Assembly: GCA_030426005.1 (NCBI GenBank)
Contig: JAUHZM010000174.1
Coordinates: forward strand, 1 to 6,548
Reading direction: 5' to 3'
Length of the DNA stretch: 6,548 bases
DNA from: Gammaproteobacteria bacterium
GTDB lineage: Bacteria; Pseudomonadota; Gammaproteobacteria; Arenicellales; Arenicellaceae
A model generated the notes under the pieces. That model did no database searches. It had not been told where the DNA came from and saw nothing but the letters and a program-made list of their open reading frames with translations. Positions 1 through 5,590 of the stretch are shown here, piece by piece; within the stretch, counting starts at the first letter, position 1, and the number at the start of each line of letters is the position of its first letter. A program made the position numbers and the translations under genes.

Positions 1-413
1 AACATTCGAGCTGCGTCCTGCCAGGTTCGTTCTGCGGCTGCGATGTCGGCTGATTTGTCTTGCGTATTCCACGTGAATCCTGTGCCCATTTGTACCAAGT
101 CGACCTGAGGGCAATGCGCGGTAATAAAATTCACTTCGCCAGACTGTTGTGCGCCTTTAATAAATTGCACGATGCCGACTTTCTGACCGTAACCCAGTGC
201 TCGAAATACCATCCCAAATGCCGAGCTGGATTTGCCTTTGCCGTTGCCGGTCAATAAAACCGCAACGCCACGTTCCTGGTTGGCAGCAGCGATGGCCGCA
301 TCAACCTTGGCTTTTTGCTTTTGCATCTTTTCGCGATGCAGTTGTTGCTCGTCCATTTCGTTTTCGCTATTCATCGTTGCGTGCTGTGTCGATTCGGTTG
401 GACTGTGCGACAT
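1..413 (-). CDS. cobO: Corrinoid (cob(I)alamin) adenosyltransferase, CobO/BtuR type; 3' end beyond window
   Basis: The enzyme transfers the 5'-deoxyadenosyl group of ATP to the cobalt of reduced corrinoids in the cytoplasm, giving adenosylcobalamin or its precursors. The 137 visible residues carry the family's P-loop GNGKGKSS (residues 56-63), then a VGIVQFIKG strand and the hallmark MGTGFTWNTQD, which closely match E. coli BtuR. The reading frame is open at the left edge, so roughly the last third is missing. The start is uncertain. The first ATG (411-413) gives an N-terminus about 19 residues longer than BtuR; Met14 (372-374) and Met20 (354-356) are also possible, and Met20 aligns best with the E. 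coli start. None has a strong Shine-Dalgarno sequence. The gene lies 33 nt after btuB on the same strand with no terminator between them, so it is probably the second cistron of the riboswitch-controlled operon. An 11-bp hairpin surrounds the first ATG. Confidence 0.93.
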   Translation of the reverse strand, partial: MSHSPTESTQHATMNSENEMDEQQLHREKMQKQKAKVDAAIAAANQERGVAVLLTGNGKGKSSSAFGMVFRALGYGQKVGIVQFIKGAQQSGEVNFITAHCPQVDLVQMGTGFTWNTQDKSADIAAAERTWQDAARM

Positions 414-431
414 GATCACGCAGTCCAACCG
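395..431 (-). repeat. Perfect 11-bp inverted repeat at the btuB-cobO junction
   Basis: CGGTTGGACTG (395-405) and its exact reverse complement CAGTCCAACCG (421-431) are separated by 15 nt. In the btuB-cobO transcript this gives an 11-bp stem whose loop contains the first in-frame ATG of cobO (411-413). No T-tract follows on the minus strand, so it is not an intrinsic terminator. It could slow translation initiation at cobO, stabilise the 3' end of the btuB message, or, if cobO starts at Met14 or Met20, be a plain intercistronic hairpin. The repeat is read directly from the sequence; its role is inferred. Confidence 0.75.
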
Positions 432-446
432 TTTGATTTAACTGAG

Positions 447-2264
447 TTAGAAACTGTATCGTAAGCTAATACGTGCTGTTCGGCCTTCAGTGTTGTAGCG
501 GTCCACGCTGTTGATGAGATTCAGCGTGTAGTCTTTGTCTAACGCATTCTCAATCTTCGCCGAGAGGCGCAGTTGATCATTAAATTGGTAGGTCGCACCG
601 AGATCGAACAGGCCATAGCTTGGTAGTTCCGTACCGCTTTGATCATACAAGCCTCGCTGCGCACGCAGGTCGAAACGAACGGTCAATTTATCGAACGCAC
701 GACTCGCCGTGGCGGCAAGGTTTTGTTCGGCTCGACCATCTAATTCAACGCCAGTGTCTTTATTGGTAGCTGACAGCAGGTCTAAATTCAGCTGAAGGCG
801 CCAATCGGCGACTACTGTGCCAAGTTCGGCCTCCAAGCCTTCAAACTCCGCCTCACCAATATTGGCGGCTAAGAATGTATTTGGATTAAAACTGAATAAG
901 TTCTCAACCTCGGTCTGATACGCAGAAACGCGCCAGTTCAGCCCACTGTGCTCCCCAACCAAGCTAAGCTCCGTGCTCTTGGATTCTTCTGGAAGGATGT
1001 CTGGGTTGCCGAAGAAGGGGTAGTACAGGTAGTTGAAGGATGGTGCGACGAACGCTGTGCCGTAACTCGCGACCACGCGGACTTGGTCCGTGAACTGGTA
1101 GCTTGCCGCGACACTGCCATTAGTATTCGTACCGTACGCGGAGTTGTCATCATAGCGTAAGCTGGTCACCAGACCGACACGGTCACCACTGTACTTGAGT
1201 TGACCATAAACGCCCGCATTGTCACGTTCCGTCAGTTCATAGTCATTGGTGGAGTCAATTTCTTCCTGGTAGTAATCCGCACCGATGGTGACGACCAGGT
1301 CGGCATGTTGGTTCCAGGATAATTCGGTGCCAAGGCTTTCGCGGCTGGTCTCAAACACCGATGGAAAGCCGCTGAACGTCTCGGCCTCGTCTTCGTTGAG
1401 ACCTAGAGTAGTCGACCAGTGCAGCGCAGGCGTAAGCGAAGTTTCCAATGCCAGCGCTGTGCTCAACGTATTACTCACTGTGTACTGTCCCAAGTCGTCG
1501 CCAAATGTGTTATCGAAGTCGACCTCATTGTCAGTTCCAAGCACAGACAATTTGGCAACTGTGTTTTCGCCGAGAGCGAGTTGACCACCCAAGCTAACCG
1601 CCTGTTCTTCAAATCCGTCGATGTCGTCATTGCCACCCGTGAGAATTGAGGTGCGATCAATACCGTCGGTTTCTTCGCTATGTGCAGCAATGTGGAAGCT
1701 ATATCCTTGGCCACCACCGTTAAAACTCACATCGTATTCTTGTAAAGAGTGGCTGCCGTAGGCGGCGCTGACCGATCCCAGACCATCGCCACCTTTCTTG
1801 GTAAAGATTTGAATCACACCGCCGACCGCGTCAGCGCCATAAATGCCCGAGAATGGACCTTTCAGTACTTCGATGCGCTCAATCGCCTCGATCGGGTAAC
1901 TATTCAGCGCAGCTTCACCGAGTGTGGCACTGCCCACGCGAACGCCATCGATCAAAACAATTGTTTGTGAGCTAGAAACGCCGCGCACGAAGACACTGGT
2001 GACGGATCCGCGGCCACCTGATTCGATGACGTTGACGCCACTGATGGCAGCGAGTAGTTCGGGAATATCAGCAACTTGTGCCGCTTCAATATCTTCTAGC
2101 GTGAAAATGTGCGCTGTGTGTAGTGCTTCGTTCCAGGTTTGGCCGCCTTTGGCTGTGACAACGATCTGATCGCGCGGTGAAAGGGCGTCGTCTGAACTGG
2201 CATGAACACTGGTTGCCGCGAGTAGACAGGCTGCGGCGAGTGTGGATTTGACGGGAATAGTCAT
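447..2264 (-). CDS. btuB: TonB-dependent outer-membrane vitamin B12 receptor BtuB
   Basis: This is a 605-residue outer-membrane receptor that imports cobalamin into the periplasm using TonB/ExbBD energy; E. coli BtuB is of similar length. A Sec signal peptide (residues 1-22, cleavage after VHA) is followed by a TonB box, DQIVVTA (32-38). Next come a plug domain with VFVRG, IVLIDGVRVG and IERIEVLKGP, closing with YGADAVGGVIQI, and then a 22-strand-type beta barrel. The protein ends in RISLRYSF, with the terminal aromatic residue used in outer-membrane assembly. Barrel sequence alone would not fix the substrate, but the cobalamin riboswitch in the leader and the adenosyltransferase gene downstream make B12 or another corrinoid the clear choice. 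The ATG at 2262-2264 has a good ribosome binding site, AAGGTG (2275-2280), 10 nt upstream. The periplasmic and inner-membrane carriers (btuF, btuCD) are not in the window. Confidence 0.95.
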   Translation of the reverse strand: MTIPVKSTLAAACLLAATSVHASSDDALSPRDQIVVTAKGGQTWNEALHTAHIFTLEDIEAAQVADIPELLAAISGVNVIESGGRGSVTSVFVRGVSSSQTIVLIDGVRVGSATLGEAALNSYPIEAIERIEVLKGPFSGIYGADAVGGVIQIFTKKGGDGLGSVSAAYGSHSLQEYDVSFNGGGQGYSFHIAAHSEETDGIDRTSILTGGNDDIDGFEEQAVSLGGQLALGENTVAKLSVLGTDNEVDFDNTFGDDLGQYTVSNTLSTALALETSLTPALHWSTTLGLNEDEAETFSGFPSVFETSRESLGTELSWNQHADLVVTIGADYYQEEIDSTNDYELTERDNAGVYGQLKYSGDRVGLVTSLRYDDNSAYGTNTNGSVAASYQFTDQVRVVASYGTAFVAPSFNYLYYPFFGNPDILPEESKSTELSLVGEHSGLNWRVSAYQTEVENLFSFNPNTFLAANIGEAEFEGLEAELGTVVADWRLQLNLDLLSATNKDTGVELDGRAEQNLAATASRAFDKLTVRFDLRAQRGLYDQSGTELPSYGLFDLGATYQFNDQLRLSAKIENALDKDYTLNLINSVDRYNTEGRTARISLRYSF

Positions 2265-2274
2265 TGGGTTTTAA

Positions 2275-2303
2275 CACCTTATATCTAAAATTTGCGTAAG
2301 GTG
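2275..2303 (-). promoter_or_regulatory. Ribosome-binding-site sequestering hairpin of the btuB leader
   Basis: In the leader RNA, CACCTTA (2297-2303) is perfectly complementary to TAAGGTG (2275-2281), which contains the btuB Shine-Dalgarno sequence. This gives a 7-bp stem with a 15-nt A/U-rich loop. The start codon follows 10 nt after the stem. This is the arrangement expected for a translational expression platform of a gram-negative cobalamin riboswitch: ligand binding favours the closed hairpin and blocks btuB translation. The pairing is visible in the sequence; the ligand-coupled switch is inferred from the family. Confidence 0.7.
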
Positions 2304-2325
2304 ATAAAGCGAGGAATCAAGGAGG

Positions 2326-2380
2326 GTTACGTTGATCGAGTTTTAGTAGGGGGAACAATACTCGGAAAACACCACGTAAC
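2326..2380 (-). other. Extended hairpin in the btuB leader between aptamer and RBS hairpin
   Basis: In the leader RNA, GTTACGT (2374-2380) pairs perfectly with ACGTAAC (2326-2332). Nested inside it, CGAGT (2360-2364) pairs with ACTCG (2337-2341), leaving an asymmetric internal loop. A further outer pairing of GGAGG (2399-2403) with CCTCC (2321-2325) is possible across a 17-nt bulge. It lies between the aptamer and the RBS-masking stem and is probably part of the expression platform. No U-tract follows, so it does not look like a terminator. Confidence 0.45.
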
Positions 2381-2454
2381 TTGCCCTTGGATGGTAGCCC
2401 TCCGCTCCATCAACGGTCTAGAACCTGTGCGGTAAACCCTGATTGGGTGTTGCA

Positions 2455-2588
2455 CACTTCAGGCCGGTTCCGGACTGACAATCAGTGCATTGAACAATGC
2501 CAAGATTGAATACCGTTGCGGGGGCAGCGTTGGACTCTCACCAACTTCCCAGTTTAACCGCCAAACGTCAAGGCGGACCTGTGTTCTG
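2455..2588 (-). ncRNA. Cobalamin (adenosylcobalamin) riboswitch aptamer
   Basis: The btuB leader carries the conserved core of the cobalamin riboswitch in the right order. There is an optional hairpin CCGCC/GGCGG (2572-2576 with 2558-2562), then GGGAA (2546-2550), GGTGAGAGTCC (2532-2542) and the near-invariant GCTGCCCCCGCAAC (2515-2528). A GCATTG/CAATGC hairpin follows (2487-2500), running into GCACTGA. The closing element is CAGTCCGGAACCGGCCT (2461-2477). ACAC near the 5' end can pair with GTGT just after the closing element to form P1. The element starts almost at the predicted transcription start and lies about 190 nt upstream of the btuB ATG, leaving room for a long expression platform. 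The likely outcome is repression of btuB, and probably cobO, by adenosylcobalamin. Confidence 0.93.
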
Positions 2589-2594
2589 CGGCCG

Positions 2595-2622
2595 ATTATA
2601 GGGCGGGGGCATTTAAAGTCAA
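2595..2622 (-). promoter_or_regulatory. Sigma-70 promoter of the btuB-cobO operon
   Basis: On the minus strand there is TTGACT (2617-2622, five of six to the -35 consensus) and a perfect TATAAT (2595-2600), with a 16-bp GC-rich spacer. The predicted start is near 2588, immediately before the first paired bases of the riboswitch. The promoter lies about 45 bp beyond the hsp20 terminator, so the two units look transcriptionally separate. The strength of the promoter fits control exerted after initiation, by the riboswitch. Confidence 0.85.
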
Positions 2623-2666
2623 TTGCGCAGACAGTAAAAGGCAATTCACGCGTTTGCTAAGCGTAT

Positions 2667-2701
2667 AAAAAAAGCCAGCTGCCGCGGGGGCAACTGGCTT
2701 T
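2667..2701 (-). terminator. Intrinsic terminator of the hsp20/ibpA-like gene
   Basis: A 13-bp stem (2671-2683 with 2689-2701) with a 5-nt loop is followed on the minus strand by seven T residues (2667-2673, partly shared with the stem). The only irregular position pairs as G-U in the minus-strand transcript but would be C-A in the plus-strand transcript, so the element is built for minus-strand transcription. It lies 43 bp after the hsp20 stop codon. Confidence 0.9.
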
Positions 2702-2743
2702 CGACTTTGCGCGGTCCGGCCGCGGTAGTCGGTCTACACTGCG

Positions 2744-3211
2744 TTAGGCTGCCTTGTCTTTCTTTTCATGCTCAATAGCACGCGGCGCCGCAGAGTTAAT
2801 CGCAATGGACTTTGGCTTCATGGCCTCTGGAATCTCTTTTACCAGATGGACTCGTAACAAGCCATCCGCCAAGCTGGCGTCGACAACTTCGACGTGGTCG
2901 GCGAGATTAAACTTGCGCTCAAACGAGCGTGAAGCGATGCCTTGGTGCAGGAATGTCGTCTTGTTTTCTTCCGACTCCTTTTTGCCACGCACGGTCAGGA
3001 CACCGTTTTCGACTTGAATGTCGAGCTCGTCTTGCTTAAAGCCAGCAACAGCGATGGTGATTGCGTAGTTATTTTCCTCGACAACTTCGATGTTGTAAGG
3101 CGGGTAACCCGCAGATGATTTTTCGGTTTGGAAAGCGGCATCTAACAACGATCCAAAACGGTCAAATCCAACGCTGCTACGGTATAAAGGTGTTAGGTCA
3201 ATACGGTTCAT
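2744..3211 (-). CDS. ibpA: Small heat-shock protein, Hsp20/alpha-crystallin family, IbpA-like
   Basis: This is an ATP-independent holdase that binds unfolding proteins in the cytoplasm and hands aggregates to ClpB/DnaK. The 155-residue product matches E. coli IbpA through most of its length. It has an N-terminus of the DLTPLYRSSVGFDR type, the YPPYNIEV entry to the alpha-crystallin domain (about residues 37-128), GVLTVRGKKE and SFERKFNLADHVEV. The C-terminal IxI anchor is IAI (136-138). A charged 17-residue tail makes it longer than IbpA (137 residues). I chose the ATG at 3209-3211 because it has a clear AGGAG (3219-3223) 7 nt upstream and because homology begins there; an in-frame GTG at 3286 would add 25 unrelated residues. 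It is a single-gene unit with its own heat-shock-like promoter and terminator. Confidence 0.95.
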   Translation of the reverse strand: MNRIDLTPLYRSSVGFDRFGSLLDAAFQTEKSSAGYPPYNIEVVEENNYAITIAVAGFKQDELDIQVENGVLTVRGKKESEENKTTFLHQGIASRSFERKFNLADHVEVVDASLADGLLRVHLVKEIPEAMKPKSIAINSAAPRAIEHEKKDKAA

Positions 3212-3328
3212 AATAAATCTCCTATTCATGCTCTTTGTGAGCCACAAATGGTTAAAGTTTTTCAGCAAAAGCCTCGTTGAGAGCACTCGTGCTGAGCTGC
3301 TTGGTCGACGCTTATTCAGCCGCCGACA
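3212..3328 (-). other. Long 5' leader of the hsp20 gene; possible ROSE-like RNA thermometer
   Basis: From the predicted start to the ATG the leader is about 115 nt, long for a simple gene and typical of thermometer-controlled ibpA messages. It holds AGCAC/GTGCT (3289-3293 with 3282-3286) and a perfect 6-bp stem TTTGTG/CACAAA with a 3-nt loop (3234-3248), just before the Shine-Dalgarno AGGAG (3219-3223). A TTTTGCT stretch further upstream resembles the ROSE anti-SD motif U(U/C)GCU that pairs imperfectly with AGGA. However, about 40 nt separate it from the SD, more than in classic ROSE hairpins. The thermometer role is therefore only a proposal. Confidence 0.35.
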
Positions 3329-3333
3329 GTAAT

Positions 3334-3362
3334 TAATTAGGGATGCCTATTTTGATTTCAAG
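3334..3362 (-). promoter_or_regulatory. Sigma-32 (RpoH)-like heat-shock promoter of the hsp20 gene
   Basis: On the minus strand an exact CTTGAA (3357-3362) is followed after 14 nt by CCCTAATTA (3334-3342), close to the heat-shock consensus CTTGAA-N13-15-CCCCATnT. Read as a sigma-70 promoter, the -10 would be poor. Immediately upstream (3363-3400) lies a run of A and T tracts that could serve as an UP element. The predicted start is near 3328. Confidence 0.65.
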
Positions 3363-3532
3363 TAATTTTTTGAAAATTTTATAGTTTATTAAAAACAATG
3401 GTTTAGTCTCTATTCGCATGAGGTCGCTGAGGAAATTTTAAAGTAGAGGCTGGGTATTTTTACGTTATAAAACTCACGTCTGGTTCACCATCGTTGTGGA
3501 ATGCTGCGGCAAGATTAACTTTGGAGAAAGCT
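3363..3532. other. AT-rich intergenic region between divergent hsp20 and SDR genes
   Basis: With the hsp20 leader this completes the 321-nt gap between the divergent start codons. The part nearest the heat-shock promoter (3363-3400) is strongly AT-rich. For the rightward gene the best promoter candidate is TATAAA (3466-3471), about 60 nt before the ATG, but no acceptable -35 hexamer stands at the right distance. I see no convincing operator, small gene or RNA here. Confidence 0.5.
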
Positions 3533-4204
3533 ATGCAATCACGCAGTCTGGTCATTGGCGCAAATGGGACGATCGGAAGTGCTTTAAGCGATGTGTTGGC
3601 GCCACACACGGAATTACATCGACTGTCGCGTGACAACTGCGACTATTCCAGTGCGCAGCTCCAGCACCACGCAGCTCGCCTTGCCGAGATTGGTGAGTTT
3701 GAGCGAATTTTTTGTTGTATTGGCGCGTTGCATAATGAGCGGATTCAACCAGAAAAGAAGATGGCTGACCTTGACCCAGACGTGTTGGCAGAATATTTCT
3801 ATATCAACACTATTTTACCGACCATGATGCTTCGATGGTTTAGCCCTTTGTTGCCAAAAGACACACCGAGTCATTTTGTACTATTAAGCGCGATGGTCGG
3901 CAGCATCGCAGATAATAAGCTGGGAGGTTGGTACGGTTATCGCAGTGCTAAGGCAGCGCTTAATCAGATGGTCCGCACTGCGTCGGTTGAGCTGCGGCGC
4001 CTTAAGCCCAAAGCCTGTGTGATTGCTGCACACCCAGGTACCACACGCGGTGACCTCACTGCTCCGTATGCGAGGAATATCAAACAGGATAAGTACTACA
4101 CACCGATTGAATCAGCGCAACGCATGTTCGCACTTACCGAGCGTTTAACTGAACAAGACAGTGGCGGCTTTTTTAATTGGGATGGCCAGCCTTTGCCGTG
4201 GTAA
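3533..4204 (+). CDS. Short-chain dehydrogenase/reductase, C-factor (CsgA-like) group
   Basis: This 223-residue cytoplasmic NAD(P)-dependent oxidoreductase has a Rossmann fold. The nucleotide-binding glycine motif is GANGTIG (residues 9-15), a variant of TGxxxGxG. CIGALHN (62-68) takes the place of the usual NNAG loop. Catalytic residues can be assigned as Asn92, Ser119 in LLSAMVGSI, Tyr136 and Lys140 (YRSAK), followed by the HPGTTRGDL segment after beta-6. The ending GGFFNWDGQPLPW resembles C-factor-like SDRs. The substrate cannot be told; membership of the C-factor group does not by itself imply intercellular signalling. I chose the ATG at 3533 because GGAG (3523-3526) lies 6 nt upstream and homology begins at once; an in-frame upstream start at 3494 would only add 13 residues across that RBS. 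It precedes the methyltransferase gene by 86 nt on the same strand. Confidence 0.88.
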   Translation: MQSRSLVIGANGTIGSALSDVLAPHTELHRLSRDNCDYSSAQLQHHAARLAEIGEFERIFCCIGALHNERIQPEKKMADLDPDVLAEYFYINTILPTMMLRWFSPLLPKDTPSHFVLLSAMVGSIADNKLGGWYGYRSAKAALNQMVRTASVELRRLKPKACVIAAHPGTTRGDLTAPYARNIKQDKYYTPIESAQRMFALTERLTEQDSGGFFNWDGQPLPW

Positions 4205-4228
4205 ACATGCGCTCCAATTGCATAGCCG

Positions 4229-4237
4229 TGATATAGT
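4229..4237 (+). promoter_or_regulatory. Possible extended -10 promoter of the methyltransferase gene
   Basis: TGATATAGT matches the extended -10 pattern TGnTATAAT with one mismatch and lies in the 86-nt gap after the SDR gene, about 54 nt before the chosen ATG. There is no recognisable -35 hexamer, which extended -10 promoters can lack. Read-through from the SDR gene is equally possible, as no terminator is seen in the gap. Confidence 0.35.
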
Positions 4238-4290
4238 CGCGCTCGAATGCAATCTGTCTCATAGTGAGCGCCGCAAGCCCTCTGAATATC

Positions 4291-5586
4291 ATGAAATCCG
4301 CAGCACAAATCCAGGCCACCATTGAGCTTCTCGACGAGCGCGACGAGACCAAGTATCCCGCTGATCGGTTGATGGCAGGGTATTTTAAACAGCGTCGTTA
4401 TATTGGTTCGAAAGATAAAGCCGCAATTTCTGAGTACTTTTACTCGGTGTTGCGCCAACGAAATACACTGGCGCATTTATTGTCGACCGTCGAGCTGCCT
4501 GTCGATAATCGAGGTTTGATGGCGGTGATGGCGCAAATGCAAGGTCTGGCGCTTGCTGATTTGTTTAACGGTGAGCGATACAGTCCGGCACCGTTTGAGG
4601 CCGCGTTACTCACAAAGTTTGCGAAGATTGATCCAGCAGACCTCGAATCAGCGCCGCAACACGTACGCCTGAACTATCCTGAATGGTTGGAAATGGAATT
4701 AGTCGCATCGCTTGGTGATCGGCTAGAGCAAGAGATGCTGGCTATGGGTGAGCGCGCTAGCACGGATATTCGCGTTAATACCCTTAAGACGACACGTGAT
4801 GAGTTAAAAGCCACTCTCGCACAACAGGGTTTGTCAGCAACATCGACGTCATTGTCACCTTGGGGATTACGCTTTGATGGTCGCGTTGCCTTGTTTAATT
4901 TGCAGTCGTTCCGCGACGGTTGGTTCGAAGTGCAAGACGAAGGCTCGCAGTTGCTGGCCTGGTTGACACAGGTTGAGGCGGGTCAAACCGTGATCGACTT
5001 CTGTGCTGGTGCTGGTGGTAAGTCTTTGGCGATGGCCGCGATGATGAACAACAAAGGCGCGCTGTACGCTTGTGACGTGCATTCAAAAAGACTCGGTCAA
5101 TTGGCTAAGCGTAAGAACCGTGCGGGCGTGCATAATATTCGAACACACGTGCTGAGCTCGGAACAGGATAAATGGGTAAAGCAGCATGCCGCTCGAGCTG
5201 ATGTGGTGCTTATTGATGCACCATGCTCAGGCACTGGGACATGGCGGCGTAGCCCAGACAGTCGCTGGAATTTGAGCGCCAATGATGTGGACGAACTGGT
5301 CGCATTGCAGCGCTCAATTTTAAGCAGTGCACAACGCTTGGTGAAGCCAGGTGGAAGACTGTACTACGCAACCTGTTCTTTACTGAACGCGGAAAATCAG
5401 GAGCAGGCTGAGTGGTTTGCTGCTGAGAACCCAAATTTCTCGGCGCTGACGCTACCCGCCCCAGATGCACTTGGGTTTTCTGCAGAGTGCGTCAAGGTCG
5501 GAAACAACACATTCCAGACTTTGCCAGCTTTAAGCAATACGGATGCGTTCTTTTTGGCAGCGTTTACGCGGGAAAGCGAGGACTAG
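4291..5586 (+). CDS. RsmB/NOP-family SAM-dependent RNA (cytosine-C5) methyltransferase
   Basis: The product (431 residues) should methylate C5 of a cytosine in rRNA or tRNA using S-adenosylmethionine. Residues 1-130 look like a degenerate NusB-like RNA-binding region (GSKDKAAISEYFYSVLRQR resembles the equivalent stretch of E. coli RsmB). Then come GWFEVQDEGSQLLAWL and the SAM-binding motif I, DFCAGAGGKS (from residue 236). Motif IV, DAPCSGTGTWRR, has Cys312 and motif VI, YATCSLL, has Cys362. These are the two cysteines of the family, one for release and one for nucleophilic attack. It looks closer to the RsmB-like branch common in alphaproteobacteria (PADRLMAGYF near the start) than to canonical RsmB, so its target base is open. 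The ATG at 4291 is where homology starts; an in-frame GTG at 4264 is an alternative, and neither has a clear Shine-Dalgarno sequence. It ends 4 bp from the convergent yeiH-like gene. Confidence 0.9.
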   Translation: MKSAAQIQATIELLDERDETKYPADRLMAGYFKQRRYIGSKDKAAISEYFYSVLRQRNTLAHLLSTVELPVDNRGLMAVMAQMQGLALADLFNGERYSPAPFEAALLTKFAKIDPADLESAPQHVRLNYPEWLEMELVASLGDRLEQEMLAMGERASTDIRVNTLKTTRDELKATLAQQGLSATSTSLSPWGLRFDGRVALFNLQSFRDGWFEVQDEGSQLLAWLTQVEAGQTVIDFCAGAGGKSLAMAAMMNNKGALYACDVHSKRLGQLAKRKNRAGVHNIRTHVLSSEQDKWVKQHAARADVVLIDAPCSGTGTWRRSPDSRWNLSANDVDELVALQRSILSSAQRLVKPGGRLYYATCSLLNAENQEQAEWFAAENPNFSALTLPAPDALGFSAECVKVGNNTFQTLPALSNTDAFFLAAFTRESED

Positions 5587-5590
5587 AGCG

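Noticed and set aside
395..431. Reading the inverted repeat as a transcription terminator between btuB and cobO
   Set aside because: No T-tract follows the stem on either strand and the downstream arm lies within or next to the cobO reading frame.
60..441. Three short plus-strand open frames at the left edge
   Set aside because: They lie antisense to cobO, whose P-loop and MGTGFTW motifs are unmistakable on the minus strand.
948..2169. Several open frames of 60-100 codons on the plus strand and in other frames opposite btuB
   Set aside because: They are frame shadows of a well-conserved receptor gene, with no RBS or recognisable domain.
2327..2410. A 27-codon open frame (ATG to TAA, minus strand) inside the btuB leader
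   Set aside because: It has no Shine-Dalgarno sequence at a usable distance, overlaps the leader hairpins and has no recognisable peptide signature; it is probably an accident of the leader sequence.
2459..2644. Minus-strand open frame of 61 codons across the riboswitch
   Set aside because: It spans the promoter and the conserved aptamer; the sequence there is explained by RNA structure, not by coding.
3212..3286. Upstream GTG that would extend the hsp20 protein by 25 residues
   Set aside because: The extension has no family similarity and would cover the leader hairpins and the strong AGGAG that serves the ATG at 3211.
3466..3471. TATAAA as the -10 box of the SDR gene
   Set aside because: No reasonable -35 hexamer lies 16-18 bp upstream and there is no extended -10 TG, so it is not listed as a promoter.
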